NCBI RefSeq assembly: GCF_019969725.1
Contig: NZ_JAHXYW010000004.1
Span: forward strand, 62,001 to 126,000
From: Neobacillus bataviensis
GTDB taxonomy: Bacteria > Bacillota > Bacilli > Bacillales_B > DSM-18226
Direction of reading: 5' to 3'
Length of the DNA: 64,000 nucleotides
This document shows, one piece after another, positions 37,292 to 46,418 of this stretch. Both the position numbers and the translations under genes were made by a program. The notes beneath the pieces are model-generated. The model did no database searches and was not told where the DNA came from. It saw only the letters and a program-made list of their open reading frames with translations. The first letter of the stretch is position 1, and the number at the start of each line of letters is the position of its first letter.

Positions 37292-38377
37292 ATGGCAAAA
37301 TTAGATGAAACATTGTCGATGCTAAAGGACTTAACCGATGCCAACGGAATTCCTGGCAATGAGCGTGCCGTACGCGAAGTCATGAAAAAATACATAGCTC
37401 CTTATGCGGATGAAATCACTACGGATGGCCTCGGGAGTTTAATTGCTAAAAAAGTAGGTAAAGAGGGCGGCCCGCGGATCATGGTGGCAGGCCACTTAGA
37501 CGAAGTCGGCTTCATGATTACTCAAATTGATGATAAAGGCTTCCTTCGTTTTCAAACTGTCGGCGGCTGGTGGGGACAGGTTATGCTCGCACAGCGCGTG
37601 ACGATCGTTACAAGAAAAGGCGATGTTACAGGTATTATCGGCTCAAAGCCGCCGCATATTCTATCGCCTGAAGCCCGCAAGAAACCAGTTGAAATTAAAG
37701 ATATGTTTATCGATATTGGTGCTTCAAGCCGTGAAGAAGCGATGGAGTGGGGAATCCGTCCAGGCGATATGGTGGTCCCATACTTCGAGTTCACCGTAAT
37801 GAACAATGAAAAGATGCTTTTAGCAAAAGCTTGGGATAACCGCATTGGCTGTGCGATTGCAATTGATGTCTTGAAACAGCTTAAGGGTGTTGACCATCCA
37901 AACGAAGTATATGGAGTAGGGACGATTCAAGAGGAAGTGGGTACACGTGGTGCCCGAACTTCAGCGACACAAATTGAGCCGGATATCGGTTTTGCAGTGG
38001 ATGTAGGTATTGCCGGTGATACACCGGGAATTAGCGAAAAAGAAGCGATGAGCAAAATGGGCAAAGGTCCGCAAATTATTCTTTATGATGCAACCCTTGT
38101 TTCTCATAAAGGATTGCGTGACTTTATTACCGATCTTGCCGATGAATTGAACATTCCGTATCAATTTGATGCGATTCCAGGCGGAGGAACCGATGCAGGG
38201 CCGATTCATATCACTCATAATGGCGTTCCAGCACTTGCGATTACGATTGCGACTCGTTATATTCATACACATGCAGCAATGCTTCACCGCGACGATTATG
38301 AAAATGCCGTTAAGTTGATTGTTGAAGTGATTAAGCGTTTAGATCGTGAAACGGTTGATAAAATTACGTTTGAGTAA
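37292..38377 (+). CDS. ysdC: M42 family glutamyl aminopeptidase / endoglucanase-like YsdC
   Basis: 361 residues, same as B. subtilis YsdC. Dinuclear metal site residues: His and Asp in [10 protein letters not shown], Asp in [10 protein letters not shown], Glu pair in [11 protein letters not shown] (catalytic and ligand), Asp in [11 protein letters not shown], and the final His in [12 protein letters not shown]. Tetrahedral cytosolic aminopeptidases of this family trim peptides. ATG 37292 with AAAAAGGGGG; an open frame upstream lacks a ribosome site. Confidence 0.93.
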   Translation: MAKLDETLSMLKDLTDANGIPGNERAVREVMKKYIAPYADEITTDGLGSLIAKKVGKEGGPRIMVAGHLDEVGFMITQIDDKGFLRFQTVGGWWGQVMLAQRVTIVTRKGDVTGIIGSKPPHILSPEARKKPVEIKDMFIDIGASSREEAMEWGIRPGDMVVPYFEFTVMNNEKMLLAKAWDNRIGCAIAIDVLKQLKGVDHPNEVYGVGTIQEEVGTRGARTSATQIEPDIGFAVDVGIAGDTPGISEKEAMSKMGKGPQIILYDATLVSHKGLRDFITDLADELNIPYQFDAIPGGGTDAGPIHITHNGVPALAITIATRYIHTHAAMLHRDDYENAVKLIVEVIKRLDRETVDKITFE

Positions 38378-38390
38378 AAATTGGTGTTGG

Positions 38391-38420
38391 TCCCCGGCTG
38401 CGATTGCCGGGGATTTTTTT
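38391..38420 (+). terminator. Intrinsic terminator of ysdC
   Basis: TCCCCGGC (38391-38398), 7-base loop, GCCGGGGA (38406-38413), T7. A 21-bp-period repeat array starts right after it. Confidence 0.92.
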
Positions 38421-38422
38421 GA

Positions 38423-38476
38423 TTCGCAAATAATAGGGTCGAATTCGCAAATAAAACCTGTGAAATCGCAAATAAA
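38423..38476 (+). repeat. 21-bp-period short repeat array, variant core, three copies
   Basis: CGCAAATAA(A) cores at 38425, 38446 and 38467, each 21 bp apart, usually preceded by ATT. The variant core CGCAAATAAA differs from CGCTGATAAA of the arrays around the NERD gene (43695 on, 44876 on) by two bases. Further copies may be decayed beyond 38480. Confidence 0.75.
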
Positions 38477-38536
38477 AAGTCTAGATAATAAAACTTGATT
38501 TACTACAAATAAACAGGGAAGTACCTTAAAAAATAC

Positions 38537-38569
38537 AAAAAAAGCCGCCGACCGCACTTGATCGACAGC
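38537..38569 (-). terminator. Intrinsic terminator of sspI
   Basis: On the minus strand GCTGTCGATC pairs with GGTCGGCGGC (several G-U), followed by seven T. Confidence 0.75.
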
Positions 38570-38585
38570 TCTAACAAAAAAACTA

Positions 38586-38792
38586 TTACTTCAACCCGCT
38601 TTCAAGGGTAGTAAGCATCTCTTTTTTCTCTTCTTCAGATGAATTTTTCCAAATAACTTCAAACAATACTCCCAATCCTGGCAGCATTTTTTCTTCGCCA
38701 TTTTGAATGGCATCTACGATTGTATCTTCTAACTCTGCTTGGGAATTACCAGAAACATTGTGAATAATAGCATTTCGTAAATTTAAGTTCAT
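38586..38792 (-). CDS. sspI: Small acid-soluble spore protein SspI
   Basis: 68 residues (B. subtilis SspI about 71): [50 protein letters not shown], matching the minor SASP I family with its conserved [12 protein letters not shown]. Minor spore core protein, expressed in the forespore. ATG 38792 with AAGGAGTG upstream on this strand. Monocistronic, with its own terminator. Confidence 0.95.
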   Translation of the reverse strand: MNLNLRNAIIHNVSGNSQAELEDTIVDAIQNGEEKMLPGLGVLFEVIWKNSSEEEKKEMLTTLESGLK

Positions 38793-38908
38793 AACTGCAC
38801 ACTCCTTTTTTATCCTGAATTACTTTATTATCATTTCTATAATTTGGTTTTATTATGTATCTTAATTAGGCTATAATGAGAAAATCAACAAAGTAAGGAG
38901 AACCAGTT

Positions 38909-39658
38909 TTGAAACACATTGAATCTGTCAATAATCCTAAGGTCAAACAATGGAAAAAGCTATTAACAAAAAAAGAACGGGATAAGTCTGGTACATTTTT
39001 AGTGGAAGGCTTTCATTTGGTGGAGGAAGCTTTAAAACAAGGTGAACAGGTTTTGGAGATAATTATCTCTGATAAAATTGGCCTGCCGCCGCGCTGGGAC
39101 ACCGGTAGTACACCAGTCACCCTCGTTACTAATGAAATCTCAAATTCACTATCGGAAACGGAAGCTCCCCAGGGGATTTATGCAGTCTGCCGCCAGCTTG
39201 ATCAAGAAGCTTTAGATGCAAAAACTTACCTGCTCATTGATGCCGTTCAAGATCCGGGCAATCTTGGCACCATGATTCGTACTGCGGATGCGGCAGGAAT
39301 TGATGCGGTAGTTGTCGGCCGCGGCAGCGTCGATATTTTTAATTCAAAAGTCTTAAGGTCGGCACAGGGCAGCCATTTTCACCTGCCAATCATCAGAGGT
39401 GACCTGCATGAATGGACCGACAAGCTAAAAGAAAAAAATATTCCTGTTTATGGAACAGCACTAGAAGGTGCTTCTGCATATACTGATATTTCAACCGGAG
39501 AATCCTTCGCGCTAATAGTTGGAAATGAAGGCAGCGGCGTGAACAAGGAGTTGCTCGAAAAAACTACAGCGAACCTTTATATTCCGATTTACGGAAAAAG
39601 CGAATCACTAAACGTGGCCGTTGCAACCGGTATTCTTTTATACTATTTAAAAAAATAA
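38909..39658 (+). CDS. ysgA: TrmH/SpoU family RNA methyltransferase YsgA
   Basis: 249 residues: N-terminal substrate-binding domain (INNPKVKQWKKLLTKKERDKSGTFLVEGFH-like) and SPOUT knot domain with DAVQDPGNLGTMIRTADAAGIDAVV, LRSAQGSHFHLPI, LIVGNEGSGVNKEL and IPIYGKSESLNVAVATGILLY, the three SpoU motifs. 2'-O-methylation of ribosomal RNA is the family activity; the exact site is not known. TTG 38909 with AAGGAG upstream. Confidence 0.92.
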   Translation: MKHIESVNNPKVKQWKKLLTKKERDKSGTFLVEGFHLVEEALKQGEQVLEIIISDKIGLPPRWDTGSTPVTLVTNEISNSLSETEAPQGIYAVCRQLDQEALDAKTYLLIDAVQDPGNLGTMIRTADAAGIDAVVVGRGSVDIFNSKVLRSAQGSHFHLPIIRGDLHEWTDKLKEKNIPVYGTALEGASAYTDISTGESFALIVGNEGSGVNKELLEKTTANLYIPIYGKSESLNVAVATGILLYYLKK

Positions 39659-39670
39659 CCGAAAACTTGT

Positions 39671-39698
39671 TTGAAACGGTGTAATTTTAGTATATAAT
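39671..39698 (+). promoter_or_regulatory. Candidate SigA promoter of pheST
   Basis: TTGAAA (39671-39676) and TATAAT (39693-39698), 16-bp spacer, directly before the T-box leader. Confidence 0.7.
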
Positions 39699-39705
39699 AT
39701 TTAAC

Positions 39706-39984
39706 AATGTTGATAATTTTAAAGACAATGACGGAGAAAAGTATCTTGCCTGTTGTCCATTTAGGGAGAAAGTGCCGTGACTGAAAGCACTTTTATGGTT
39801 CGGGGCTAGAGAAGTTCACCTCCAGAGTCGGCATCGGGATCATTTCAGTAACGAAATGTAAAGATGCATCGGCATATGCCGTTATCCGAATGAAGCGAAC
39901 ACTAGTGTGTTTTACATATGGTGTTTACAAGGGTGGTACCGCGAATTCTAAACCTCGTCCCTTTCCAGGGATGGGGTTTTTTTA
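39706..39984 (+). ncRNA. T-box leader of pheST (tRNA-Phe responsive)
   Basis: AGGGAGAAAGTGCCGTGACTGAAAGCAC stem I apex region is present; specifier TTC (Phe) at 39815-39817 in GAAGTTCACC; T-box bulge GGGTGGTACCGCG at 39931-39943; terminator AACCTCGTCC (39951-39960) with GGGATGGGGTT and T-run. The 381-bp gap between ysgA and pheS is this leader and its promoter. Confidence 0.93.
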
Positions 39985-40039
39985 TTTTTCAAAAAGCTCA
40001 TTCGACCCATTATCATAATGAAATTAAGGAGGAATCTAC

Positions 40040-41077
40040 ATGCAAGAACGTTTAAAAGAATTGCAGGAAGAGGCTATTCAGAAGATTGAGCAGTCTGCAA
40101 ATTTAAAAGAATTGAATGACATCCGCGTTGCTTATTTAGGGAAAAAAGGGCCAATTACTGAAGTATTGCGCGGAATGGGCAAGCTTTCAGCAGAAGAGCG
40201 CCCGGTTATGGGAGCATTAGCTAATGAAGTTCGTGAAGCGATCGCTGTAAAAATCGAAGCAAAACAAAAGGGCTTAGAAGAAGCGGCTGTTTTAGAAAAA
40301 TTAGCATCTGAAAGCATCGATGTTACCCTTCCTGGACGTCCAGTAAAGGTTGGGAACCACCACCCGCTCACAAGAATTATTGAAGAAATTGAAGATTTAT
40401 TTATCGGCATGGGCTACCAGGTAGCGGAAGGTCCAGAGGTGGAGCAGGATTATTATAACTTCGAGGCTCTAAATTTACCGAAAGGTCACCCTGCCCGCGA
40501 CATGCAGGATTCCTTCTATATTACAGAAGAAATTTTACTTCGCACCCATACATCACCGGTTCAAGCACGGACGATGGAAAAACATCAAGGAAAAGGTCCT
40601 ATCAAAATCATTTGCCCTGGTAAAGTGTACCGCCGCGATAATGATGATGCGACACACTCACACCAATTCATGCAAATTGAAGGTCTAGTTGTCGGCGAGA
40701 ACATTCGCATGAGTGATTTGAAAGGAACTCTAGAAGTGTTTGCGAAAAAAATGTTCGGTGAAGACCGCGAAATCCGCTTACGTCCAAGCTTCTTCCCGTT
40801 CACAGAGCCATCTGTTGAAATGGATATCTCATGTAAAATTTGCGGCGGCAGCGGCTGTAACGTATGTAAGCAAACAGGCTGGATTGAAATTCTCGGCGCC
40901 GGTATGGTTCATCCAAACGTACTTGAAATGGCTGGCTACGATTCTAAAAAATATACTGGCTTCGCTTTCGGAATGGGACCAGAGCGGATTGCAATGCTGA
41001 AGTATGGTGTTGATGATATCAGACACTTCTATACAAATGATGTAAGGTTCTTAAAACAATTCTCAAAACATGAATAA
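40040..41077 (+). CDS. pheS: Phenylalanyl-tRNA synthetase alpha subunit
   Basis: Catalytic subunit of the (alpha-beta)2 enzyme. 345 residues: N-terminal coiled coil that binds t[25 protein letters not shown], class II motifs [12 protein letters not shown] and [35 protein letters not shown], and motif 3 [18 protein letters not shown]. Four cysteines ([12 protein letters not shown]) form a zinc-like knuckle. ATG 40040 with AAGGAGG. A palindromic repeat separates it from pheT. Confidence 0.97.
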   Translation: MQERLKELQEEAIQKIEQSANLKELNDIRVAYLGKKGPITEVLRGMGKLSAEERPVMGALANEVREAIAVKIEAKQKGLEEAAVLEKLASESIDVTLPGRPVKVGNHHPLTRIIEEIEDLFIGMGYQVAEGPEVEQDYYNFEALNLPKGHPARDMQDSFYITEEILLRTHTSPVQARTMEKHQGKGPIKIICPGKVYRRDNDDATHSHQFMQIEGLVVGENIRMSDLKGTLEVFAKKMFGEDREIRLRPSFFPFTEPSVEMDISCKICGGSGCNVCKQTGWIEILGAGMVHPNVLEMAGYDSKKYTGFAFGMGPERIAMLKYGVDDIRHFYTNDVRFLKQFSKHE

Positions 41078-41088
41078 ATAAAAGCGGA

Positions 41089-41189
41089 AGCGCCTTGAAC
41101 AGGGGCGACAAGCATAAGACGAGCCGGCGAGAAGGTCGTTTTCTGACCTTCTTGACGGATTGGCTTATGACCTCGAGCCCCTAGGCGCT
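41089..41189. repeat. Large imperfect palindromic repeat between pheS and pheT
   Basis: AGCGCCT (41089-41095) pairs with AGGCGCT (41183-41189), AGGGGC (41101-41106) with GCCCCT (41177-41182), CATAAG (41113-41118) with CTTATG (41164-41169), and GAAGGTC (41131-41137) with GACCTTC (41145-41151). The nested arms make a long hairpin of about 100 nt. AAGCGGAAGCGCC-to-GGCGCT elements of this kind are dispersed in Bacillus intergenic regions, as I recall. It has no ORF and sits inside the pheST operon; GC content is higher than the surroundings. Confidence 0.8.
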
Positions 41190-41216
41190 GTAGCTAGATA
41201 ATAGGAGGTTGACGAC

Positions 41217-43631
41217 ATGTTCGTTTCATATAAATGGCTTCAGGATTATGTAGATTTAACTGGAGTAACAGCAGCTGAATTGGCTGAAAAGATTACCAAA
41301 AGCGGGATTGAAGTTGAAGGCGTAGAAATCCTGAACGAAGGAATTAAAGGTGTTGTTGTTGGTCATGTGTTAGAGCGTGAACAACATCCGAATGCTGATA
41401 AATTAAGTAAATGTCTGGTAGATGTTGGTGAAGGTGAACCTGTCCAAATTATTTGCGGAGCACCGAATGTTGCCCAAGGTCAAAAGGTTGCAGTGGCAAA
41501 AGTGGGTGCAGTATTACCAAGCAATTTTAAAATTAAAAAAGCAAAGCTTCGCGGCGAAGAATCAAATGGGATGATTTGCTCTCTTACAGAGCTTGGCATG
41601 GAAGGAAAGGTTGTACCAAAGGAATATTCGGAAGGAATCTTTGTTTTCTCAGCAGATGCTGAGGTTGGCACAGATGCTCTTGCACTATTAAACCGAGACG
41701 ATGAAGTGCTTGAGCTAAGCTTGACGCCAAACCGTGCGGATGCGTTAAGTATGCTTGGGGTTGCTTATGAAGTGGCGGCAATTTTAGGCAGAGATGTAAA
41801 GCTTCCTGAAACTGATCTTCAGGCTTCCACTGAAAAAGCAACTGATTATGTCAAGATTGTTGTTGACGCTAAAGATGATAATCCTTTATACGTAGCCAAA
41901 ATGATTAAAAATGTAAAAATCGGCCCATCACCACTGTGGATGCAGACTCGCTTAATGTCAGCGGGAATCCGTCCGCACAACAACGTGGTCGATATTACAA
42001 ACTATATTTTATTAGAATACGGTCAGCCGTTGCATGCGTTTGATTACGACCGTTTAGGATCGAAAGAAATTCTCGTGCGCCGTGCTGCAGATGGCGAAAA
42101 GTTTGTTACTCTTGACGATGTAGAGCGTACATTAACAGCTGACCATTTAGTAATTACAAATGGTGTGGAGCCAGTTGCTCTTGCTGGTGTCATGGGTGGA
42201 GCCAATTCAGAGGTTACTTCTGATACAACAACAGTGTTATTAGAAGCAGCATACTTTAACGGGGCTGCAGTAAGAAAAGCCTCAAAAGACCATGGTTTAA
42301 GAAGTGAAGCGAGCGCCCGTTTTGAAAAAGGTGTCGATCCGAACCGTGTACGTCCTGCAGGTGAACGTGCCGCTTATTTAATGGCGAAGTACGCGGGCGG
42401 AGAAGTTTTAGAAGGTGCGGCAGAAGTTGACACATTAACTGTCGAGCCTGCAGTTGTTTCAATCACGCTTGAAAAAATCAACCGCGTTCTTGGAACAGAA
42501 CTTGTAATGAAGGATGTAGAGGAAATCTTCGCCCGTCTGCAATTCTCTGTAAGCGTTGAGGGAGATACGATTACCGTTACAGCACCGACTCGCCGTGGTG
42601 ATATTAAAATTGAGGAAGACCTTGTGGAAGAAGTTGCTCGTTTATATGGTTACGACAACATTCCTAAAACACTGCCAATCGGTTCTTCCACTCCTGGCCG
42701 CATATCTGCTTACCAGAAGAAGCGCCGTGTTGTACGCCAATATCTTGAAGGGGCAGGCTTATACCAGGCGGTTACGTATTCTTTAACTAGCGAAGAAAAG
42801 GCTACACAATTTGCGATGGAAAAGCGTGACACGATTCGCTTAGCGATGCCAATGAGTGAAGAGCGCAGCATCCTTCGCTTAAGCATTTTGCCTCAATTAT
42901 TGGAAGTAGTAAAATACAATAGCGCCCGTCAAAACGACAGCTTGGCAGTATATGAAACTGGGGCCGTATTCTTATCGAATGGTACTGACGTACTCCCTGT
43001 TGAGAAGGAGCATTTAGCGGGAGCAATGACAGGGCTTTGGCATTCGCACTCCTGGCAAGGGGAGAAGAAGGCTGTTGACTTCTTCGTTGTAAAGGGAATT
43101 TTAGAAGGCATGTTTGCAAAACTTGGTCTATCTGAACAAGTTGAGTACGTTCAGGCTCAGGTGGAGGGCATGCATCCAGGCCGTACAGCAGTGATTTTAT
43201 TGAATGGCGAGAAAATCGGTTTTATCGGCCAAGTTCACCCAAGCATGCAAAAAGAGCTTGATTTGAAAGATACCTATGTATTTGAGCTTTCATTAAAAGC
43301 CGTTCTTGAAGCAGAAGCACCGGTATTACAATATGAATCTATCCCACGCTTCCCATCGATCACAAGAGATATTGCCCTTGTGGTAAACAGAGAAACGGTG
43401 TCAGGCACCTTAAAGGAAATCATTCTGACTGCAGGTGCACCATTATTGAAAGAGGTTCAGGTGTTTGACTTATATGAAGGCGATAAGATGGAAGCAGGCA
43501 AGAAATCAATCGCGTTCTCGTTGAAATATGTTGACCCTGAGCGTACGCTGACGGATGAAGAAGTAACAAAGGTACATGAAAAAGTACTTGGAGCTTTAGA
43601 AGAAAAGGCAGGCGCGGTATTACGAGGTTAA
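41217..43631 (+). CDS. pheT: Phenylalanyl-tRNA synthetase beta subunit
   Basis: 804 residues, standard length. N-terminal tRNA-binding EMAP-like domain (about 40-155: [40 protein letters not shown]), B3/B4 editing domain ([25 protein letters not shown]), B5 DNA-binding-like domain (about 410-480), catalytic-like domain without activity ([14 protein letters not shown]) and C-terminal FDX-ACB domain ([16 protein letters not shown]). ATG 41217 with AGGAGGTTGACG. Transcribed with pheS through a hairpin repeat; ends with a terminator. Confidence 0.97.
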   Translation: MFVSYKWLQDYVDLTGVTAAELAEKITKSGIEVEGVEILNEGIKGVVVGHVLEREQHPNADKLSKCLVDVGEGEPVQIICGAPNVAQGQKVAVAKVGAVLPSNFKIKKAKLRGEESNGMICSLTELGMEGKVVPKEYSEGIFVFSADAEVGTDALALLNRDDEVLELSLTPNRADALSMLGVAYEVAAILGRDVKLPETDLQASTEKATDYVKIVVDAKDDNPLYVAKMIKNVKIGPSPLWMQTRLMSAGIRPHNNVVDITNYILLEYGQPLHAFDYDRLGSKEILVRRAADGEKFVTLDDVERTLTADHLVITNGVEPVALAGVMGGANSEVTSDTTTVLLEAAYFNGAAVRKASKDHGLRSEASARFEKGVDPNRVRPAGERAAYLMAKYAGGEVLEGAAEVDTLTVEPAVVSITLEKINRVLGTELVMKDVEEIFARLQFSVSVEGDTITVTAPTRRGDIKIEEDLVEEVARLYGYDNIPKTLPIGSSTPGRISAYQKKRRVVRQYLEGAGLYQAVTYSLTSEEKATQFAMEKRDTIRLAMPMSEERSILRLSILPQLLEVVKYNSARQNDSLAVYETGAVFLSNGTDVLPVEKEHLAGAMTGLWHSHSWQGEKKAVDFFVVKGILEGMFAKLGLSEQVEYVQAQVEGMHPGRTAVILLNGEKIGFIGQVHPSMQKELDLKDTYVFELSLKAVLEAEAPVLQYESIPRFPSITRDIALVVNRETVSGTLKEIILTAGAPLLKEVQVFDLYEGDKMEAGKKSIAFSLKYVDPERTLTDEEVTKVHEKVLGALEEKAGAVLRG

Positions 43632-43640
43632 TTGAAGTTG

Positions 43641-43669
43641 GCCAGCTCGAGATTTCGGGCTGGCTTTTT
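43641..43669 (+). terminator. Intrinsic terminator of pheST
   Basis: GCCAGC (43641-43646) with GCTGGC (43659-43664), followed by TTTTTC. A repeat array begins 24 bp after. Confidence 0.8.
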
Positions 43670-43692
43670 CTATTTTGGCAGGGGAATTCCGA

Positions 43693-43788
43693 TTCGCTGA
43701 TAAATGGTCCGAATTCGCTGATAAACTAGTTAAATTCGCTGATAAATGAACCAGATTCGCTGATAAACTGCTAAAAAGCGCTGATAAA
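43693..43788 (+). repeat. 21-bp-period short repeat array, five copies, upstream of the NERD gene
   Basis: Core CGCTGATAAA at 43695, 43716, 43737, 43758 and 43779, exactly 21 bp apart each time; the first four carry TT before the core (TTCGCTGATAAA) and the last has AG. The nine bases between are different every time (TGGTCCGAA, CTAGTTAAA, TGAACCAGA). Because 21 is a multiple of three the complement reads as repeated Leu-Ser-Ala-Asn, but no ribosome site supports a gene. Confidence 0.9.
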
Positions 43789-43887
43789 ATAATTAGACAA
43801 AAAACGTTAACAAATTTCGGCAAAATTCGGCAGGTATTTCGTGCTGTTTTTTTGAATTTAATAACCAAATTGAAAGGAGTGATAAGT

Positions 43888-44865
43888 TTGATCATTAAAA
43901 ATAGGACAATTCCACTAGTAATTTTAATTTTAGAGGCATTATGCCGGCGTCTTCCTCTTAATTACCCCAAATACCAGCAAATTTTAGAGGAACTTGGCAG
44001 GCGGCAGGCAGGATACCAAGGAGAAGTAGCTCTTGATTATTATTTGCGCCTCCTTCCGATAGACAAGTACATGATACTCCACGATTTAAATCTTCCCGAT
44101 GGTGACTACAACTGCCAAATTGATACCCTTTTCCTCACACCTGAATTCGCTCTAATTGTTGAAGTGAAAAATATGGCTGGAAAATTAATTTTTGATACCG
44201 AAAATGAGCAGTTCACTCAAATAAACAATGACAAGGAAAAAGGTTACCCCGATCCAATTGCTCAAGCGAAAAGGCATAAAGAGTACATACAGAAACTAAT
44301 GGCTGAACATAAGTTTCCACTGGTTCCTGTTGATTGCCTTGTTGTTATAAGCAATAACTATTCTTCTTATGTCATTACAGGAAAAAACGCTTTTAAAGTC
44401 AAACCGCGAGTATGTAAGGCAGATGCTTTTATAAACAAAATTCAGTTTTTCGAAAAGATGTATACAAATCCACTTCTCACTGCAAAAGACCTCCGAAAAC
44501 TTGGCCGCCTTCTCGTAAAAATGAATACAATCCCGACGAACTATATTTTGAGTAAATACGGAATAAAAAAGGAGGATATTAAAACCGGTGTATTTTGCCC
44601 TAATTATAATCAGCATGCTCCTCTTATTAGGAAAAAACAGAAATGGTATTGCACTACCTGCGACGAATATTATAATGACGCTCATATAAATGCCCTGAAG
44701 GATTATTTTTTACTAATTGATTCGAAAATTACGAATAGGGAGTTTCGGGACTTCGTTCATTTAAAATCGCATGATGCTGCAAAACGATTACTTCTTTCTG
44801 CAAGTTTGAATTATACTGGTTCAAAAAAGGTACGTGTTTACTACCCAAAGACTTTTCCTTGGTAA
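43888..44865 (+). CDS. NERD-domain (nuclease-related) protein with Cys motif
   Basis: 325 residues. NERD domain at about residues 35-150: GYQGEVALDYYL (Glu), DYNCQIDTLFLTPEFALIVEVKN (Asp and Glu-x-Lys of EVKN), the PD-(D/E)XK-like core; then PDPIAQAKRHKEYIQKLM, typical of the family. A zinc-ribbon-like part follows (CPNYNQHAPL and WYCTTCDEYY, about 240-270) and a basic C-terminus. TTG 43888 with AAAGGAGTG six bases upstream; an open frame from 43852 lacks support. The role is unknown. It is bracketed by five-copy 21-bp-period arrays in the same orientation and sits between pheT and rnhC, adjacent genes in B. subtilis. Confidence 0.8.
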   Translation: MIIKNRTIPLVILILEALCRRLPLNYPKYQQILEELGRRQAGYQGEVALDYYLRLLPIDKYMILHDLNLPDGDYNCQIDTLFLTPEFALIVEVKNMAGKLIFDTENEQFTQINNDKEKGYPDPIAQAKRHKEYIQKLMAEHKFPLVPVDCLVVISNNYSSYVITGKNAFKVKPRVCKADAFINKIQFFEKMYTNPLLTAKDLRKLGRLLVKMNTIPTNYILSKYGIKKEDIKTGVFCPNYNQHAPLIRKKQKWYCTTCDEYYNDAHINALKDYFLLIDSKITNREFRDFVHLKSHDAAKRLLLSASLNYTGSKKVRVYYPKTFPW

Positions 44866-44873
44866 ATTTTTAA

Positions 44874-44968
44874 TTCGCTGATAAAGTTAAAAAATCCGCT
44901 GATAAACTATAAGAATTCGCTGATAAACACTCTAAATTCGCTGATAAAATAAAAAAAACGCTGATAAA
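44874..44968 (+). repeat. 21-bp-period short repeat array, five copies, downstream of the NERD gene
   Basis: Core CGCTGATAAA at 44876, 44897, 44918, 44939 and 44959 (spacing 21, 21, 21, 20). The same core as the upstream array and the same strand; the last copy again lacks the leading TT. The first copy lies a few bases after the NERD stop codon. Nothing else is visible up to the terminator at 45085. Confidence 0.9.
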
Positions 44969-45084
44969 TATACTCGAGATGTCAATTTACTCAATTTTTG
45001 TGAAAAAAATCGGTCTTAATATTATTCGAATGTTTATTTCTAAAAAAATCATTCTTTTTAAGTGAAAATTTCTCAAAAAACCTC

Positions 45085-45123
45085 AAAAAAGGCTGCCCCA
45101 TCACTAAAATTTCGGGGCAGCCT
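45085..45123 (-). terminator. Intrinsic terminator of the pterin dehydratase gene
   Basis: On the minus strand AGGCTGCCCC pairs with GGGGCAGCCT around an AT-rich loop, then TTTTTT. Confidence 0.85.
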
Positions 45124-45142
45124 CTCAAATTCTCGCATTAAA

Positions 45143-45433
45143 TTAAATTTTCCCATAAATTTCATCATAATTCCGAGCCAATGCCATATCCAAGTCTGTC
45201 AATCCCCCTGCATTCCAGGAGGTTAACCTTAATGTTACTAATTTATAGTCAATCGCGATAAAAGGGTGATGATTCTTTTCTTCAGAGAGAGAAGCAATCT
45301 CATTCACGAACGCCACACCTTTTAAAAATTCCTGAAAGCGATACTTTTTGACAATAAATTTTCCGTCTAATTTCCAACCAGGCAATTTAGCTACAGATTC
45401 ATTAATCTCAGTTTCATCTAGTCTCCTAACCAC
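45143..45433 (-). CDS. 4a-hydroxytetrahydrobiopterin dehydratase (pterin-4a-carbinolamine dehydratase)
   Basis: 96 residues matching the PCD/DCoH family: LPGWKLDGKFIVKKYRFQEFLKGVAFVNEIASLSEEKNHHPFIAIDYKLVTLRLTSWNAGGLTDLDMALA has the family motif E-K-x-x-H-H-P and the T-x-D-x-x-[LM]-A end. It would dehydrate the pterin product of aromatic amino acid hydroxylases or, more broadly, act as a pterin-binding protein. GTG 45433 with GGGGGG upstream on this strand. No phenylalanine hydroxylase gene lies in the window; the nearby pheST link is probably chance. Confidence 0.9.
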   Translation of the reverse strand: MVRRLDETEINESVAKLPGWKLDGKFIVKKYRFQEFLKGVAFVNEIASLSEEKNHHPFIAIDYKLVTLRLTSWNAGGLTDLDMALARNYDEIYGKI

Positions 45434-45485
45434 CTAAATCCCCCCATTTGATTTTTACCTCATATTTTATTCTTCAAAGAAGAGG

Positions 45486-46418
45486 TTAACGCTTCTTATT
45501 AACAATTGCCATAGCTTTTTCCGTATTAGCAAAATGCAGCTTCACATACGATGGCAGCGCCTCATGCCCTTTACTCAAAATAAGCTTTGCGGCGGCTACA
45601 TCTACCTGAGCCCCGGCACCCTTCGGAATTTTAAACCCGGCTGCCTCACTCAGCTTATCAATATATTGAATAAACGCATATCGGGCAAGAATGCTTGCCG
45701 CTGCAACCGCCAAGTGAATGCCTTCCGCCTTCGTGCTAAAATAAACGTTTTCCTTCGCTACCGCTTTTTGGCCTTTAACATGCTGAAAATAGGTGCTGGC
45801 CTGAACAAATTGGTCAATTAGAATCGCTTCTGGTTTATCCGGAGAAATCTTACCTAACACATTTAAAATCGCCTGATTATGTAGAATGGCCTTCATTTTC
45901 CCCTGCGACATCCCCTTTTGCTGCACCTGATTATATTTTTCATTTTTCAGCGTCATCAAGCTAAAAGGGACAACATCTTTGATAACCTTAGCAATCTCAA
46001 TGATTTTTTCATCGTTTAAATCCTTGGAATCCCTGACACCCAATTCTTTTAATAATGGAATCTGTTCTTTTTTTACATAGGCGGCAACAACGGTAATCGG
46101 GCCGAAAAAGTCTCCAGTACCTACCTCATCAGAGCCGATGACAGACATCCCCCCAATGCCGGCTGGAAGGTCTCCTTTCGCAGCTGATTTTCCTTTTGAA
46201 GAAACAAGTGCCGGATTTCCACCCCATCTGCCAGCCTCCGTTTCACTAGCATTCCCTTGGAATAGTACCTTTCCAGATTTATATGCGGTGATCATGCAGG
46301 AAGGGGTTTTCGCCGCAAACACACTCCCTGGAGGTAATTTATCAACTAGATGCATGCTATAATAGCTTTTCATTTCCAAAATCTCTTTCATTCCAACATT
46401 AATGACTACATTACCCAA
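45486..46418 (-). CDS. rnhC: Ribonuclease HIII
   Basis: Cuts RNA in RNA-DNA hybrids. About 310 residues: N-terminal TBP-like substrate domain (GSVFAAKTPSCMITAYKSGKVLFQG), then RNase H fold with catalytic acids in SVIGSDEVGTGDFFGP (Asp-Glu-x-Gly), VRDSKDLND and LIDQFVQ, and the LAVAAASILARYAF helix. Start is uncertain: TTG 46418 fits the family N-terminus, ATG 46433 gives five more residues but no ribosome site is clear at either. Stands alone on the minus strand, divergent from zapA. Confidence 0.93.
   Translation of the reverse strand: MGNVVINVGMKEILEMKSYYSMHLVDKLPPGSVFAAKTPSCMITAYKSGKVLFQGNASETEAGRWGGNPALVSSKGKSAAKGDLPAGIGGMSVIGSDEVGTGDFFGPITVVAAYVKKEQIPLLKELGVRDSKDLNDEKIIEIAKVIKDVVPFSLMTLKNEKYNQVQQKGMSQGKMKAILHNQAILNVLGKISPDKPEAILIDQFVQASTYFQHVKGQKAVAKENVYFSTKAEGIHLAVAAASILARYAFIQYIDKLSEAAGFKIPKGAGAQVDVAAAKLILSKGHEALPSYVKLHFANTEKAMAIVNKKR

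Noticed and set aside
43620..43895. Minus-strand ORF with Leu-Ser-Ala-Asn repeats
   Set aside because: It results from a 21-bp (seven-codon) period in the repeat array, overlaps the pheT terminator, and has no ribosome site.
43693..44968. 21-bp-period arrays as CRISPR
   Set aside because: Cores are 10-12 bp, spacers 9-11 bp and there are no cas genes; CRISPR repeats and spacers are about 25-40 bp.
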